64,000 nt of DNA from Corynebacterium sp. KPL1814 (GCF_000478175.1 NZ_KI515777.1:306270-370269); one strand, 5' to 3'; numbered from the stretch's first letter, positions 30,092 to 39,456 are shown. The notes: generated by a model not told the origin, from the sequence alone. A program made the numbers and translations.

Positions 30092-30125
30092 GCCGCCTTT
30101 CCTTGCTGGAAGGGCGGCATTTTTA
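30092..30125 (+). terminator. Intrinsic terminator of sodA
   Basis: GCCGCCTTTCC and GGAAGGGCGGC pair with one wobble around TTGCT and are followed by ATTTTTA. It lies just past the sodA stop codon. Confidence 0.9.
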
Positions 30126-30195
30126 TGCTTGCACTAACCCCATCAAGGGTGTGGCGAAATTTACACCGCCGCCTGTGAGGAGAATGCTGGTATGC

Positions 30196-31347
30196 ATGAC
30201 CAGAAACCGGCGCGCCACCATCGCCATGCTCCTTTTGGGCTTGGCGGTGTTTTCTAGCCTCTATACCACCCAAGCAATTTTGCCCACGCTGGTAACGGAT
30301 ATGGGCATCTCGCACACGGAAGCGGCCATGACTGTTTCGGCCGCCACCGGCGCGTTGGCCATCTGCGTGGTTCCGGCGTCCATCCTTTCTGAGTGCTATG
30401 GGCGCGGGCGCATCCTCCTCATCTCCGCCATCGCCGCCACCATCCTGGGCCTCGTGGTGCCCCTAGCCCAAGAGGGCTGGCAGCTCATTGCCCTGCGCGG
30501 GCTGCAGGGTGCGATGTTATCCGGCGCTCCGGCGACGGCGATGGCCTGGCTTTCAGAAGAGCTCGAGGATCATGCTTTGCCTAAAGCGATGGGACTTTAT
30601 ATCGCCGGCAATTCCGTGGGCGGGCTCACCGGCCGCATCATTCCCGCTGGCTTGGTGGAGTTTTCCTCATGGCGCTGGGCGATGCTCGGCTCCGCCGTGG
30701 TCTCCTTGGTCTTTGCCATTACCTGTTGGCTCCTCCTGCCCGCCCAGCGGAATTTTCACCCCAAGCCAATCCACTTCCGCTCCGAGCTCAGCGCGGTCTT
30801 TGGGCACTGGGCGAATAAGGATCTGGCCACACTATTTATCGTTGCCTTTTTATCCATGGGCACCTTCGTGTCTATGTATAACTTCCTCACCTTCCGCCTG
30901 ACCGGGGATTTTGGCCTGTCCCCGGCGCTGGCTGGTTTTACCTTCCTGTTTTACCTCTCCGGCACGTGGTCCTCGGCCCGGGCGGGCACGCTGGTCGCCC
31001 GCATTGGGCACGGAAAAACCATGGTCGGTTCCGCCGTGCTCTTTACCGTGGGCATTATCCTCTGCGCCGGCAACCTGGCCATGACGCTTATTGGCATGGT
31101 GTGCCTGACCGTCGGTTTCTTCGCGGTCCAATCCACCGCGTCCGGCTGGGTGGGGCAACTAGCCACCCATGACCGCGCCGAGGCGTCCTCAATGTACGTT
31201 TTCTGTTATTACCTGGGCTCTTCTATCGTGGGCGCATTGGCAGGCACGCTTTTCGATGCCCTCACCTGGCACCAATTCATCGCCTGCTTCACCGCCTTCG
31301 CGCTCGCTCTCACGGGGTTGACTTGGACCAAACTTAAATCCGACTAA
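30196..31347 (+). CDS. MFS exporter, DHA1-like
   Basis: 383 residues, twelve predicted membrane helices. Typical features include SLYTTQAILPTLVTDMGIS in helix 1, SECYGRGRILLIS for the A-motif loop and GAPATAMAWLSEEL. The start is uncertain: ATG 30196 lies 13 bases from GAGGAG, while ATG 30184 abuts it; both are in frame. Drug or metabolite efflux is likely; the substrate is not inferable. It probably shares a transcript with the next membrane-protein gene, 10 bases downstream. Confidence 0.82.
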   Translation: MTRNRRATIAMLLLGLAVFSSLYTTQAILPTLVTDMGISHTEAAMTVSAATGALAICVVPASILSECYGRGRILLISAIAATILGLVVPLAQEGWQLIALRGLQGAMLSGAPATAMAWLSEELEDHALPKAMGLYIAGNSVGGLTGRIIPAGLVEFSSWRWAMLGSAVVSLVFAITCWLLLPAQRNFHPKPIHFRSELSAVFGHWANKDLATLFIVAFLSMGTFVSMYNFLTFRLTGDFGLSPALAGFTFLFYLSGTWSSARAGTLVARIGHGKTMVGSAVLFTVGIILCAGNLAMTLIGMVCLTVGFFAVQSTASGWVGQLATHDRAEASSMYVFCYYLGSSIVGALAGTLFDALTWHQFIACFTAFALALTGLTWTKLKSD

Positions 31348-31357
31348 ACTCGGTTTT

Positions 31358-32656
31358 ATGCCTCAAGATAAGTGGTCGAGCCGCACCTGGCACCGCAAAG
31401 CCTCACGCCCCGTGTCCATCTGGATGATGGTCTTCATCGTGGTGGGCGCAGCGCACATATTCGTGCCCAATTATCGCTGGGTACTTATCCACCTCTTCAC
31501 GTTGGGCCTGGTTACCAACAGCATCGTGGTGTGGTCGCAGCACCTGACGGAAAAATTCGTCCAACAAAAACTGCCGGATTCCGCCCGCCCCAAACAGCTC
31601 GCGCGCATCTATATCCTCAATATCGGCATCATCATCGCCGTGGCGGGCCAAATCCTCGTGCAGTTCTGGGATCACCACTGGATACTGACCCAGATTGGTG
31701 CCACGCTTATCGCGCTTGCCGTCTTATGGCACGGGGTGTCCCTGTTTACCCAGTGGCGCTCCGCCAAGGATAAGCGCTTCCGCCCAGTTGTCGGCGCCTA
31801 TGTGCTATCCGCGCTGTGCCTACCGGTAGGCGCGGTCTTCGGCGCAATCCTGGCTATCCACCCCGGCGATCCGCAGTTGCTCTTGGCCCATATCGCCGCC
31901 AATATCGGCGGTTTCATTGGCCTTGCCGCGGCAGGTTCGTTGACCATCCTCTTTCCCACCATCTGGCGCACGCAGGGCACTAACGAGCGCATGTCCTCTT
32001 CGTTCCTGCTGCTTACCCTGGGCGTGGTGGCAACGATCATCGGCGCGTTTCTGGACTTCCCGCAGCTCGGGCTGATTATCTATTGCATCGGCTGGATCCT
32101 GAGCCTGCAGCAGTGGCTTGGCAACGTCATCGACGTCGCCCGCGCTCCGCGCGACCGCGTTAACTTTGCCTCCGTCTCGGTGCTGATGGCCGCGCTCTGG
32201 CTGGTGCTATCTTTGGCGTACTACACCACGCAGCACTTCCTCGTGGCAGAACCAGGGCTTCCGACGCTCGGCCTCGTGGTGGGCTTTGCGGCGCAGCTGC
32301 TCATCGGAGTCATGAGCTATCTTCTTCCCACCACCATGGGCGGCGGCCCCGGCGCGGTCCGCGCGGGGCTGCAAGAGCTGGATCGGTGGGGTCTGTTGCG
32401 CGCCACCTTCGTCAATGGCGGGCTGCTTATCTGGATCGGCACGGATATCTCCGTGCTTAAGGTAGTGGCCTCGCTGCTATGCATCGGCTCCTTGGCCATC
32501 TACCCCATTCTCATTGCCCGCGCGGTCAAGGCCCAAAAGCAGGTGTTGATGAAAAAGGCGGAAGGTCCCGAGCCAAAAACCATCGCGGACTGGAACCAAA
32601 TCTATATCGGCCTTGGCATCCTGCTGTTCATATACGTTTTCATTGCCGCGCTCTAG
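31358..32656 (+). CDS. Polytopic membrane protein resembling the membrane domain of actinobacterial copper oxidase/nitrite reductase fusions
   Basis: 432 residues with about eleven to twelve membrane helices. The N-terminal stretch with HIFVPNYRWVLIHLFTLG and VTNSIVVWSQHLTEKF resembles the NnrS-like membrane part that, in many actinobacteria, is fused to a cupredoxin or copper nitrite reductase domain. Here it stands alone: no cupredoxin domain or copper-binding C-terminus follows. Several intramembrane histidines could bind haem or metal. The call is by resemblance only. Confidence 0.5.
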   Translation: MPQDKWSSRTWHRKASRPVSIWMMVFIVVGAAHIFVPNYRWVLIHLFTLGLVTNSIVVWSQHLTEKFVQQKLPDSARPKQLARIYILNIGIIIAVAGQILVQFWDHHWILTQIGATLIALAVLWHGVSLFTQWRSAKDKRFRPVVGAYVLSALCLPVGAVFGAILAIHPGDPQLLLAHIAANIGGFIGLAAAGSLTILFPTIWRTQGTNERMSSSFLLLTLGVVATIIGAFLDFPQLGLIIYCIGWILSLQQWLGNVIDVARAPRDRVNFASVSVLMAALWLVLSLAYYTTQHFLVAEPGLPTLGLVVGFAAQLLIGVMSYLLPTTMGGGPGAVRAGLQELDRWGLLRATFVNGGLLIWIGTDISVLKVVASLLCIGSLAIYPILIARAVKAQKQVLMKKAEGPEPKTIADWNQIYIGLGILLFIYVFIAAL

Positions 32657-34086
32657 AGCTCCGGGATTCCCGGCGCGCCGTCGCTCATCCACTCGCGCAC
32701 TATCCGAGTGGCGTGCACATCGCCGGCGTTATAGTCCAAAAGGCGCTGCCGGACGCTCATGTCGCCCGCTAGGGCCTCCCGGCGCGCGTTCACGGATTCT
32801 TCGCCATCAAAGTCCTCGTCTGGCCACCGGAATCCCGCCACTGGGGCCACCACCTTGAGCCCCAGCCCAAAGGGCCCCGCGAAGGATCTCTTCACGTAGG
32901 CAAACATATCCACCCACTCCGGGGAAGAGATAAAGTCTTCTACTTCCCGTTCATCCACCTCTCGGAAGCGCTGCGCGGAACGGCGCATCCAGTGGTTTTC
33001 GCCGTGCGCGGAATAGCAATAGGCCGCAAAGGTCTTACCCTCCGCATGCGCTGTATCGCGCAACTGCATTAACCACCGCCAAAATTCGGCGAAGTTCTCC
33101 GCCTCAGCGCGTCCGCCCAGCGGCTCCCAAGTCACGAAGGGGTGGTACTCGCCCTCGAACCACGCGCCCCACAGGTAAGCGCCTTGGTCCATGTAGGCTT
33201 CCATGTCCACATCCACCTCAATATCCGCGCGCGGCACCGCCGTATCTCCGCGGCACAGCAGCGTCTGACCGGAGCGCCACGCGGCCGCGAGGCGGGAGGG
33301 CTCGCCCACATTGGCATCGATAAGCGCCTGCACCGTGGTAATGCCGCGCTCGCGGAAGGGGCGTGCGCGATCGCCCGGTAAGAAAAGGGAAATATCATCC
33401 GCCGCCACCAGCTCTTGCTCGCACAAGGGCCAGAACCTACAGCTCGCGCACTCCTTGACCCGCACTGGTGCGGTGGGAAGCGGCTTATCCCAGGCGCGCT
33501 GCACGTCAAATTTCGCCGTCTCCGTGAAAAAGGCCTGCTGGCGGTCCTGACCGATGGCACCGCCGCGCCCGGAGTTCAGGCCCATATCCTCCAGGGCCTG
33601 GGCGGCGAGCGCCAGACGATAGCCATCGACGGCATGGTGGCGCGACTTATACGGAACCTCCATGGGTTCGCTCAGCCCAAGGCGATGAGTCGGTACGGCC
33701 AGCGTAGTTTTCTTTGGGTGCTTGCGCGCGACACGGTGGTTGCTCACAATAATGGGGGTATAGGAGCTGCCCTCTCGGAGAAGCAATTCCACGTGTACTT
33801 TCCACTTTTCGGTGGCAAAGACCGCATTGGTGATGTGGGTATAGCCGGAGGCGATGGCCTCGAGCGTGGCCATGGCGCGTTCCCAATCATCGCCTTCTAG
33901 ATCGATGCGCCGGAAACGGCCAGGGGATTTGCGCGGGAATAATTCCATGACCGCGTCCACGGCGGCGCTGTGGCGCTCGGCCCTAGCGATCGAGGATCGG
34001 GTGCGCGGAATCTCGGGGTGGGCGCGCCGCTGCACCAAGCGATAGCGGCACCCAACGAGATCCGAAGCTACAACGACATCCTCCAC
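32653..34086 (-). CDS. TM0106-type RecB-like nuclease with C-terminal RNase H-like domain
   Basis: 477 residues. An N-terminal RecB-type region is followed by a cysteine cluster (VKECASCRFWPLCEQEL, with one further Cys) that could bind an Fe-S cluster, then a helix-hairpin-like segment and a C-terminal RNase H-like domain with DVDMEAYMDQGAYLWGAW and the terminal YNAGDVHATRIV containing acidic residues. This layout is that of the widespread TM0106/PF13482 family, thought to act in DNA repair. It overlaps the convergent upstream gene by 4 bases. Confidence 0.82.
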   Translation of the reverse strand: MEDVVVASDLVGCRYRLVQRRAHPEIPRTRSSIARAERHSAAVDAVMELFPRKSPGRFRRIDLEGDDWERAMATLEAIASGYTHITNAVFATEKWKVHVELLLREGSSYTPIIVSNHRVARKHPKKTTLAVPTHRLGLSEPMEVPYKSRHHAVDGYRLALAAQALEDMGLNSGRGGAIGQDRQQAFFTETAKFDVQRAWDKPLPTAPVRVKECASCRFWPLCEQELVAADDISLFLPGDRARPFRERGITTVQALIDANVGEPSRLAAAWRSGQTLLCRGDTAVPRADIEVDVDMEAYMDQGAYLWGAWFEGEYHPFVTWEPLGGRAEAENFAEFWRWLMQLRDTAHAEGKTFAAYCYSAHGENHWMRRSAQRFREVDEREVEDFISSPEWVDMFAYVKRSFAGPFGLGLKVVAPVAGFRWPDEDFDGEESVNARREALAGDMSVRQRLLDYNAGDVHATRIVREWMSDGAPGIPEL

Positions 34087-34154
34087 ACCGGGTGAGCTTA
34101 ATAGAACAGCAAGGTAATGTTGAATCCAGACTCGATCGAACGTAAGGGAAAATA

Positions 34155-34787
34155 ATGAGTATCCTCAAGAAATTGAAAAAGGCTCGCCAGGAGGCACGCG
34201 CGCAGGCCAAGGCAGCGAAGGCGCGCGCCAAGGCTGAGGTAAAGGCCCAGTCGAAGGATCGTCGCCGCCAACAAAAGCTCCTTGCCAAGCAAGAAAAGCA
34301 TCTTGTTAAGGCCGAAGAAAAGGGCCTCAAAAAGCGCCGGAAACACGAACAGAAAATGGCAGAAAAAGAACTGGAAAAGTTGCGCGAGGGCCACTTTAAT
34401 GCCGGCAAGGTCAAGCGCTATGCAGGCGCATTGCGCACCGCCGCCCCGCTGTTGCTTCCCCTCGTTTATCGCGCATTTGTGGGACTGAAGTCCGAAAAAG
34501 AAAAGCGCAAGGCCCACAAAGCAGGCGTAAGTTCGGCGGAAATGGCCTCTTTTTCCGGTTACGGCGCCCCGCTCAAGGCACGCACCGCCGGCATCCGTAA
34601 TTCCCTCAAGGATGTAGATCTGCCCAGTGGCTTCAAGCGGGACGTGCGCGAGCGCCTCGAAGAGGTTGATGCCGCGATCGATAACGCCGAATTCATGACG
34701 GAACAGCAGCGCCGCCGCGCGCATAAGACCATTAGCGGAGAGATCGATTCCGTTACTGCGGAGATTCAACAGCGCCTGGGCGCTTAA
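34155..34787 (+). CDS. Conserved Lys/Ala-rich helical protein, DUF6474-like
   Basis: 210 residues. The first about 80 residues are a Lys/Arg/Ala/Glu-rich helix (coiled coil), then a short hydrophobic stretch (RTAAPLLLPLVYRAFVGL), then a second domain with ASFSGYGAPLKARTAGI and MTEQQRRRAHKTI. It matches the pattern of a corynebacterial/actinobacterial family of unknown function. AAGGGAAAA lies before the ATG. A terminator follows at 34809. Confidence 0.7.
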   Translation: MSILKKLKKARQEARAQAKAAKARAKAEVKAQSKDRRRQQKLLAKQEKHLVKAEEKGLKKRRKHEQKMAEKELEKLREGHFNAGKVKRYAGALRTAAPLLLPLVYRAFVGLKSEKEKRKAHKAGVSSAEMASFSGYGAPLKARTAGIRNSLKDVDLPSGFKRDVRERLEEVDAAIDNAEFMTEQQRRRAHKTISGEIDSVTAEIQQRLGA

Positions 34788-34808
34788 TTTCTCCTTTTCT
34801 TCCCACCA

Positions 34809-34849
34809 ATCGCCGTTCACCTTTCTTTAAGGTGGCGGCGATATTTTTA
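34809..34849 (+). terminator. Intrinsic terminator
   Basis: ATCGCCGTTCACCTT pairs with AAGGTGGCGGCGAT around TCTTT, followed by ATTTTTAT. It separates the DUF6474-like gene from the lsr2-like gene. Confidence 0.88.
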
Positions 34850-34980
34850 TACGCAAGTGCCAATAAGTAAATTTTTATTGTCTATTAATTTCCGCACTGG
34901 TAGAATTGAATTAAAGTTAATTCAGATTCCAAATTCCGGTATTAGTCCAACATCTCGACGCAATAAACCTTGGAGGTACT

Positions 34981-35292
34981 ATGGCACGTCGCGAAATCAC
35001 GCAATTTTATGATGACCTTGATAATGAACTCATTGGTGAGGATGAATTAGAAGTAGTTCGCTTCAGCGTCAACGGGCGCAGCTACATCATGGATCTATCC
35101 CGCGACAATGCTCGCCGTTTCCACGAGGCAATCGCCCCCTTTGTCGAGGCCGCACATGCCGCCCCCGATGCGGAATCCCCACAGGTCGATCCCCGCAAGG
35201 TCCGCGAATGGGCGAAAAAGCAGGGCCATGACGTAGCGCGCCGCGGCAAAATCCCCCAGGACATTATCGACGCCTACAACGCCGCCCACTAG
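34981..35292 (+). CDS. lsr2: Lsr2-family nucleoid-associated protein
   Basis: 103 residues. The N-terminal dimerisation region ([22 protein letters not shown]) is followed by a linker and a C-terminal DNA-binding domain ([19 protein letters not shown], then [11 protein letters not shown]). The minor-groove hook is normally RGR; here it reads RRGK. Lsr2 proteins silence AT-rich, horizontally acquired DNA; in C. glutamicum the homologue CgpS silences prophage. GGAGG sits before the ATG and the upstream region is strongly AT-rich, suggesting autoregulation. Confidence 0.9.
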   Translation: MARREITQFYDDLDNELIGEDELEVVRFSVNGRSYIMDLSRDNARRFHEAIAPFVEAAHAAPDAESPQVDPRKVREWAKKQGHDVARRGKIPQDIIDAYNAAH

Positions 35293-35296
35293 GCCT

Positions 35297-35935
35297 TTAC
35301 AGCACGCCCTGTTCCCTGGCGGCCGCCACTGCGGACGTGCGGGAGCGCACGCCCAACTTGTCATAAATGTGCACGAGGTGGGATTTCACCGTTGCCTCAG
35401 AAAGCATGAGGTCATGGCCAATTTGTCGGTTCGAGGCCCCCGCAGCCACCAGTTGCAACACTTCTAGTTCGCGCGGGGTCAACGACGTGCGGGGCGTGCG
35501 GACCCGGGTCATGAGGCGGTCGGCCACGATGGGCGAGAGCGCAGAGTCCCCCTCCGCCGTCGAATGGACGGCATCCAAAAGCTCCTGCGGTGGGGCATCT
35601 TTCAAGAGGTAGCCCACCGCGCCTGCCTCGATGGCGCCGAGGATATCCGCATCGGTGTCGTAATTGGTGATGACCAGCACCTTGGGCGGCGTGCTCATGG
35701 AGGACCGAATCTGCGCGGTAGCTTCAACGCCACCCATAACGCGCGTTCCCTCCAGGCCCGCCCCGAACCGAAGGTCCATGAGGATGACATCGATACCGCC
35801 TGCTTGTGCCGCGGACACCGCCGCCTCCGCCGTCGCTACCTCGCCCACGACGTCGATATCTTCTGCGCCTTCGAGCACCGAACGCAGCCCCAGCCGCACG
35901 ATCTCGTGGTCATCTGCCAAAAGGACCCGAATCAC
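35297..35935 (-). CDS. NarL/LuxR-family response regulator
   Basis: 212 residues from GTG 35935, chosen because AGGAGGGA lies 5 bases upstream; a longer frame exists. The receiver domain has DDHE and the phospho-acceptor aspartate in VILMDLRFG; the C-terminal LuxR helix-turn-helix is LTPRELEVLQLVAAGASNRQ followed by HDLMLSEATVKSHL. It lies 37 bases behind the histidine kinase gene, so the two form a two-component system. Targets unknown. Confidence 0.92.
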   Translation of the reverse strand: MIRVLLADDHEIVRLGLRSVLEGAEDIDVVGEVATAEAAVSAAQAGGIDVILMDLRFGAGLEGTRVMGGVEATAQIRSSMSTPPKVLVITNYDTDADILGAIEAGAVGYLLKDAPPQELLDAVHSTAEGDSALSPIVADRLMTRVRTPRTSLTPRELEVLQLVAAGASNRQIGHDLMLSEATVKSHLVHIYDKLGVRSRTSAVAAAREQGVL

Positions 35936-35972
35936 GACATCCCTCCTATCGATGTTTTTCTCAACCAAAAGT

Positions 35973-37136
35973 TTAATCTACCGCCTTATCAAAGGGCATA
36001 CTAACTGACACAGCCGTTCCCTCCCCCGGCGCGGATTCTATGACCACCTCGCCGCCCAGCTCCTGCGCGCGGCGCCGCATGGCAGAAAGGCCGATATGCC
36101 CCAGGCCCGTCGGCGCGCTTTCCACCGTCGCGGGATCAAAACCCTGCCCATTATCCACTACATCCACGCGCACCTCGTCGGTTTCATAGGTGACGGTGAT
36201 CCGGGCGCGGCTGGCATGGGCATGCTTGACGATGTTCCCCACCGCTCCCTGTGCAATCCGCAATAGCGCCGCCTCTATTTTCATCGGCAACTGTTGCTCC
36301 GCGCCTTCGCTTTCGACCTCCACCTGGAACCCCGCCGTAGCGGCGAAGTTTTCCGCCATGCGCGTCAGCGCCGCCTCGAGGGAGGTCTCCGTTAGTGTGG
36401 GCGGCTGCAGCGCCGCAATCATGGCACGCGCCTCATGCAGGTTATCCGCTGCGGCCCGCCGCGCAAGCTCAATGCGCCTGCGTGCGGCAGCAATGTCTTC
36501 TTTATCCAGATCCCGGTCGGCGGAGTGCAGGAGCATCTGAATCGATGACAGCCCCTGGGCCAAGGTGTCATGAATCTCGTGGGCGATGCGCTGGCGCTCG
36601 GCCACCATGCCCGCGTCTCGTTCCGTGGCCGCCAACTGCGTACGAGTTTCTACTAGCTCCCGGTTCATGCGCGATAGGGTGCGAAACGCATACGTAATCG
36701 CCACGGTTACCAGTGCCGAGACCGCCGGGCCCATCACTCCACCAAAGGTCAGGCCTCCCGGTATTTGCACCACGACGGTGAGCACGGTAGCGCCGATGAC
36801 GCACAGGATTCCTGCGGTCATATCCAGCACAGTCAGGTACAAAAAGTACATGACGAATACCAGATAGATGGCGGCGGGAGCCACAAATAAATCCGCACCC
36901 CATAACACCGTGAGGATGCTGATCCACAAGTAGCGCATGGGTCGCGGCCACTGCTCCGCATAGATCGATCCCGCAAAGTAGACGGCCGCGAACCCCACCA
37001 ATAGCAATAGGTTGATAAGGGACTGGGATAGCGGCATCTTCACCGAGGTAAAAATACCCACCACCAGCAGGACCGCCGTCAAGAAATGAATGCCGGTGCG
37101 TAGCGCATCGGTATCCCGATCTAGTGTGGAGCTCAT
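35973..37136 (-). CDS. NarL-type sensor histidine kinase
   Basis: 387 residues from ATG 37136 (MSSTLDRDTDAL); an in-frame upstream extension overlaps the divergent lipoprotein gene and is rejected. Five to six membrane helices with little extracytoplasmic sequence form the sensor, followed by HisKA_3 with the phospho-acceptor in AHEIHDTLAQGLSS and an ATPase with VVDNGQGFDP and GLSAMRRRAQELGG. The few exposed loops suggest sensing within the membrane or together with the adjacent lipoprotein, whose start codon overlaps this one. Confidence 0.9.
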   Translation of the reverse strand: MSSTLDRDTDALRTGIHFLTAVLLVVGIFTSVKMPLSQSLINLLLLVGFAAVYFAGSIYAEQWPRPMRYLWISILTVLWGADLFVAPAAIYLVFVMYFLYLTVLDMTAGILCVIGATVLTVVVQIPGGLTFGGVMGPAVSALVTVAITYAFRTLSRMNRELVETRTQLAATERDAGMVAERQRIAHEIHDTLAQGLSSIQMLLHSADRDLDKEDIAAARRRIELARRAAADNLHEARAMIAALQPPTLTETSLEAALTRMAENFAATAGFQVEVESEGAEQQLPMKIEAALLRIAQGAVGNIVKHAHASRARITVTYETDEVRVDVVDNGQGFDPATVESAPTGLGHIGLSAMRRRAQELGGEVVIESAPGEGTAVSVSMPFDKAVD

Positions 37137-37665
37137 GCGCAAAAGCCTACTTGTCCTTCTCACCCTGACCGGAATAGGGATCGCGGGATGCCAGACCGAG
37201 CAAGCAGACCAGGACGAATCGGGAGACGAGGTGGCATCGGAAAGCGCCGCCATCAACGTGGAACAGACCGCAGAGGTCAATGAATGGAGCGATTGTCCCT
37301 ATATCGATCCCGGTTGGTTGGAAAATACCAACGGCGAGCGCCTGACCAAGCAGGGCATCGACACGCGCTTTCCCACCCCCGCGTGCGTCTTTTGGTCTTA
37401 TCAGGACCACCCGCAAGCTACCGTCATCGTGCGCGATATGCCCACCGTAGAAGACGCCCGCGCCGCGGTGGATTGGGCCGCGCCAATCGATGCCACCGAG
37501 CCCGCCTCCTTTGCAGGCTGGGAAGGCGGACGGGGCATCGTCAATGAGCAGGCCGTCTACGCCGTGCAAAAGGATACCCACGCGGTGCTGGTGTGGAGCA
37601 ATCAGCAACAGACCTTCAAGTCCGAGCAGATTGCCCAGGAAGCGATTGCCAATTTAGGGCTTTAA
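37135..37665 (+). CDS. Lipoprotein, DUF2020-like
   Basis: 176 residues from ATG 37135. Signal peptide MRKSLLVLLTLTGIGIAG followed by the lipobox cysteine (IAGC). The mature part has CPYIDPGWLENTNGERLT, FPTPACVFWSYQDHP and GWEGGRGIVNEQAVYAV, which fits a corynebacterial secreted family (DUF2020), moderately sure. GGAG lies 3-4 bases before the start. The start codon overlaps that of the divergent kinase within CATG. It could be an accessory sensor for the kinase. Confidence 0.75.
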   Translation: MRKSLLVLLTLTGIGIAGCQTEQADQDESGDEVASESAAINVEQTAEVNEWSDCPYIDPGWLENTNGERLTKQGIDTRFPTPACVFWSYQDHPQATVIVRDMPTVEDARAAVDWAAPIDATEPASFAGWEGGRGIVNEQAVYAVQKDTHAVLVWSNQQQTFKSEQIAQEAIANLGL

Positions 37666-37814
37666 ACCGCGACGTCGTTATAGGGCATCATCGGCGAAAC
37701 CCAGGGGAAGACGATCTCCATAAGGAGGAAGAAGACTCCCACAGCAATGGCAATGGCAAGCAGCGCCTTCACTGGCTTCGGCCCTGGCAATAGATTCCAC
37801 AAAGCGCGATACAT
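37662..37814 (-). CDS. Small membrane protein next to sortase
   Basis: 50 residues: MYRALWNLLPGPKPVKALLA, one membrane helix, and the C-terminal PWVSPMMPYNDVAV. Similar short proteins with the PGPKP start and PYNDV end sit beside sortase/PabA-type genes in many actinobacteria. The ATG overlaps the sortase stop codon (TAATG), so it is translationally coupled. It also overlaps the lipoprotein stop by 4 bases on the other strand. Too short for most gene callers. Confidence 0.75.
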   Translation of the reverse strand: MYRALWNLLPGPKPVKALLAIAIAVGVFFLLMEIVFPWVSPMMPYNDVAV

Positions 37815-38476
37815 TACTTAGCTTCCTTTCCAACTTCCATCGCGTGCACAATCATGCGCTCGGCGTTGGAAAATTGCGGGTGACAGGTGGTCAGAGTCAG
37901 CATTCCCCGCGTGGGGTCTGCTTCAGTCCCCGGCACGGGGTCGATCACTGAGACATCGCCAGGCGTGGTGATATGCCTGCCGGCAACATGGGTATATTCT
38001 TCTGGTACTTCATCGAAGCAATCCGCATGCTCGCCATCGATGGGCAGCACCTTGTAGGTAATCTTTTCCGTGTGGGTTTCGATGATGATGTCATCGCAGG
38101 TGTGCAATGAACCCAAATCATTGAATGGGGCACCCTTGCCCACGCGGTGCCCAGCTACCGCAAAATTCCCTAATTCACCTGGCATTTGCGTGTCCTCATA
38201 GTGGCCAGGGCCGCGCAATAAATCATCTTCATCCGTACCTTGGATGATGGCAAAGTGATAATCAGAGCCAAAGGCAGGGATGGACATCTGTGCGAAGGCC
38301 TCTCCCAAATCTGGGTCTTTCTTCTCCCGCGGGTTGCGCCACTGCTCTTCTAATTTCGCATTAGCTTCATCTTGTAAGCGCCCTGATTCCACATTCGTCC
38401 AATATGCTTCATAGAATGCAAATAGAACTAAAACCAAACCAATGGTTAGCATGAGTTCGCCGAGAACTTTTGTCAT
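37814..38476 (-). CDS. Sortase, class E-like
   Basis: 220 residues with an N-terminal membrane anchor (about residues 6-25). The catalytic histidine is in FAVAGHRVGKGAPF, the cysteine in LTLTTCHPQFS and the arginine in NAERMIVHAM. Transpeptidase expected to attach surface proteins bearing a C-terminal sorting signal; no substrate protein is visible in the neighbourhood, suggesting a housekeeping enzyme. Co-transcribed with the 50-residue membrane protein. Confidence 0.88.
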   Translation of the reverse strand: MTKVLGELMLTIGLVLVLFAFYEAYWTNVESGRLQDEANAKLEEQWRNPREKKDPDLGEAFAQMSIPAFGSDYHFAIIQGTDEDDLLRGPGHYEDTQMPGELGNFAVAGHRVGKGAPFNDLGSLHTCDDIIIETHTEKITYKVLPIDGEHADCFDEVPEEYTHVAGRHITTPGDVSVIDPVPGTEADPTRGMLTLTTCHPQFSNAERMIVHAMEVGKEAK

Positions 38477-38511
38477 GTTCTAAACCATACTTCCTCACCG
38501 AAAGGTACAGC

Positions 38512-39456
38512 ATGTTCGAGTTCTTCATGTACCCGGTTTCCGGAATCATGAAATTCTGGCATTGGCTTATCAGCGGCTTCGTTGATGAATCCGCTGCCTG
38601 GCTTGTCTCCATTTTCCTTTTGGTGCTCACCGTGAGAGGCATCGTCATCCCCCTCAACTGGATGTCGGTGCGCTCCGCACGCATCGGCGTTCTCATGCGG
38701 CCGGAGAATAACCATATCTCCAAGGAGATGAACCACGCCAGTACCAAAGAGGAAATGGCTGCGCTCATCAAAAAGCAGCAAGACCTCATGAAGAGCTATA
38801 ACTACAAACCTGCTGCTGGTTGCATCCCTCCGCTCATCATGATTCCGGTTTTCATTGGTTTGTACCAAGTGATCCTTCGGATGTCGAAAATCGATCAGGA
38901 CTCAAAGACCGTCGGCATGCTCAATGCTGACGACGTCGCGGCCTTCCGTGAAACCACTTTCTACGGCGCCCCGATCACTGATTTCGCCCGCGAACACGGC
39001 GATCTGCTTAATCCCGTGCTCATTGCGGCCATCGTCTTTACCATGGCGAATTCCATCATCGCCCTGATCCGCAGCTTCCGCACCACGCAATTCGATCTAA
39101 AACTGAACCGCCGCGTATTCATCTTCATGGGCATCTTGCTCATCATCGTGCCCTTCTTCCTCTGGCACCTGGCCCATAATGGCCCCATTCCCGTCGCAAT
39201 CATTATTTATTGGGGCTGTGCCTATTGGATCACCCTCATTCAGACCATCATCTTCGAAATCATGCTGCGCGAGTTCTACCCGCTTACAGATGAAGTGAAT
39301 GCGATGCGTCGTGAGAGCCTTCAAAATTGGCGCAATAAAGAAAAACAACCCGCTCTTTCCAAAGAGGAGAAAAAGCGGGTCAACCGGCTGCGCATGGAGG
39401 CGCACAAGCACCTTAAATCGAATAATCAGCAGGAGGAGCCGAAAGCATCTGAGTAG
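38512..39456 (+). CDS. yidC: YidC/Oxa1-family membrane protein insertase
   Basis: 314 residues from ATG 38512 with GAAAGG upstream. Core family features: VRGIVIPLNWMSVRSARIG, the cytoplasmic hairpin with MKSYNYKPAAG, and IPPLIMIPVFIGLYQVI, then further membrane helices and a basic C-terminus (EEKKRVNRLRMEAHKHL). This copy is not in the usual rpmH-rnpA-yidC-jag context, so it is probably a second paralogue. Its 3' end overlaps the convergent TetR gene by 44 bases. Confidence 0.85.
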   Translation: MFEFFMYPVSGIMKFWHWLISGFVDESAAWLVSIFLLVLTVRGIVIPLNWMSVRSARIGVLMRPENNHISKEMNHASTKEEMAALIKKQQDLMKSYNYKPAAGCIPPLIMIPVFIGLYQVILRMSKIDQDSKTVGMLNADDVAAFRETTFYGAPITDFAREHGDLLNPVLIAAIVFTMANSIIALIRSFRTTQFDLKLNRRVFIFMGILLIIVPFFLWHLAHNGPIPVAIIIYWGCAYWITLIQTIIFEIMLREFYPLTDEVNAMRRESLQNWRNKEKQPALSKEEKKRVNRLRMEAHKHLKSNNQQEEPKASE

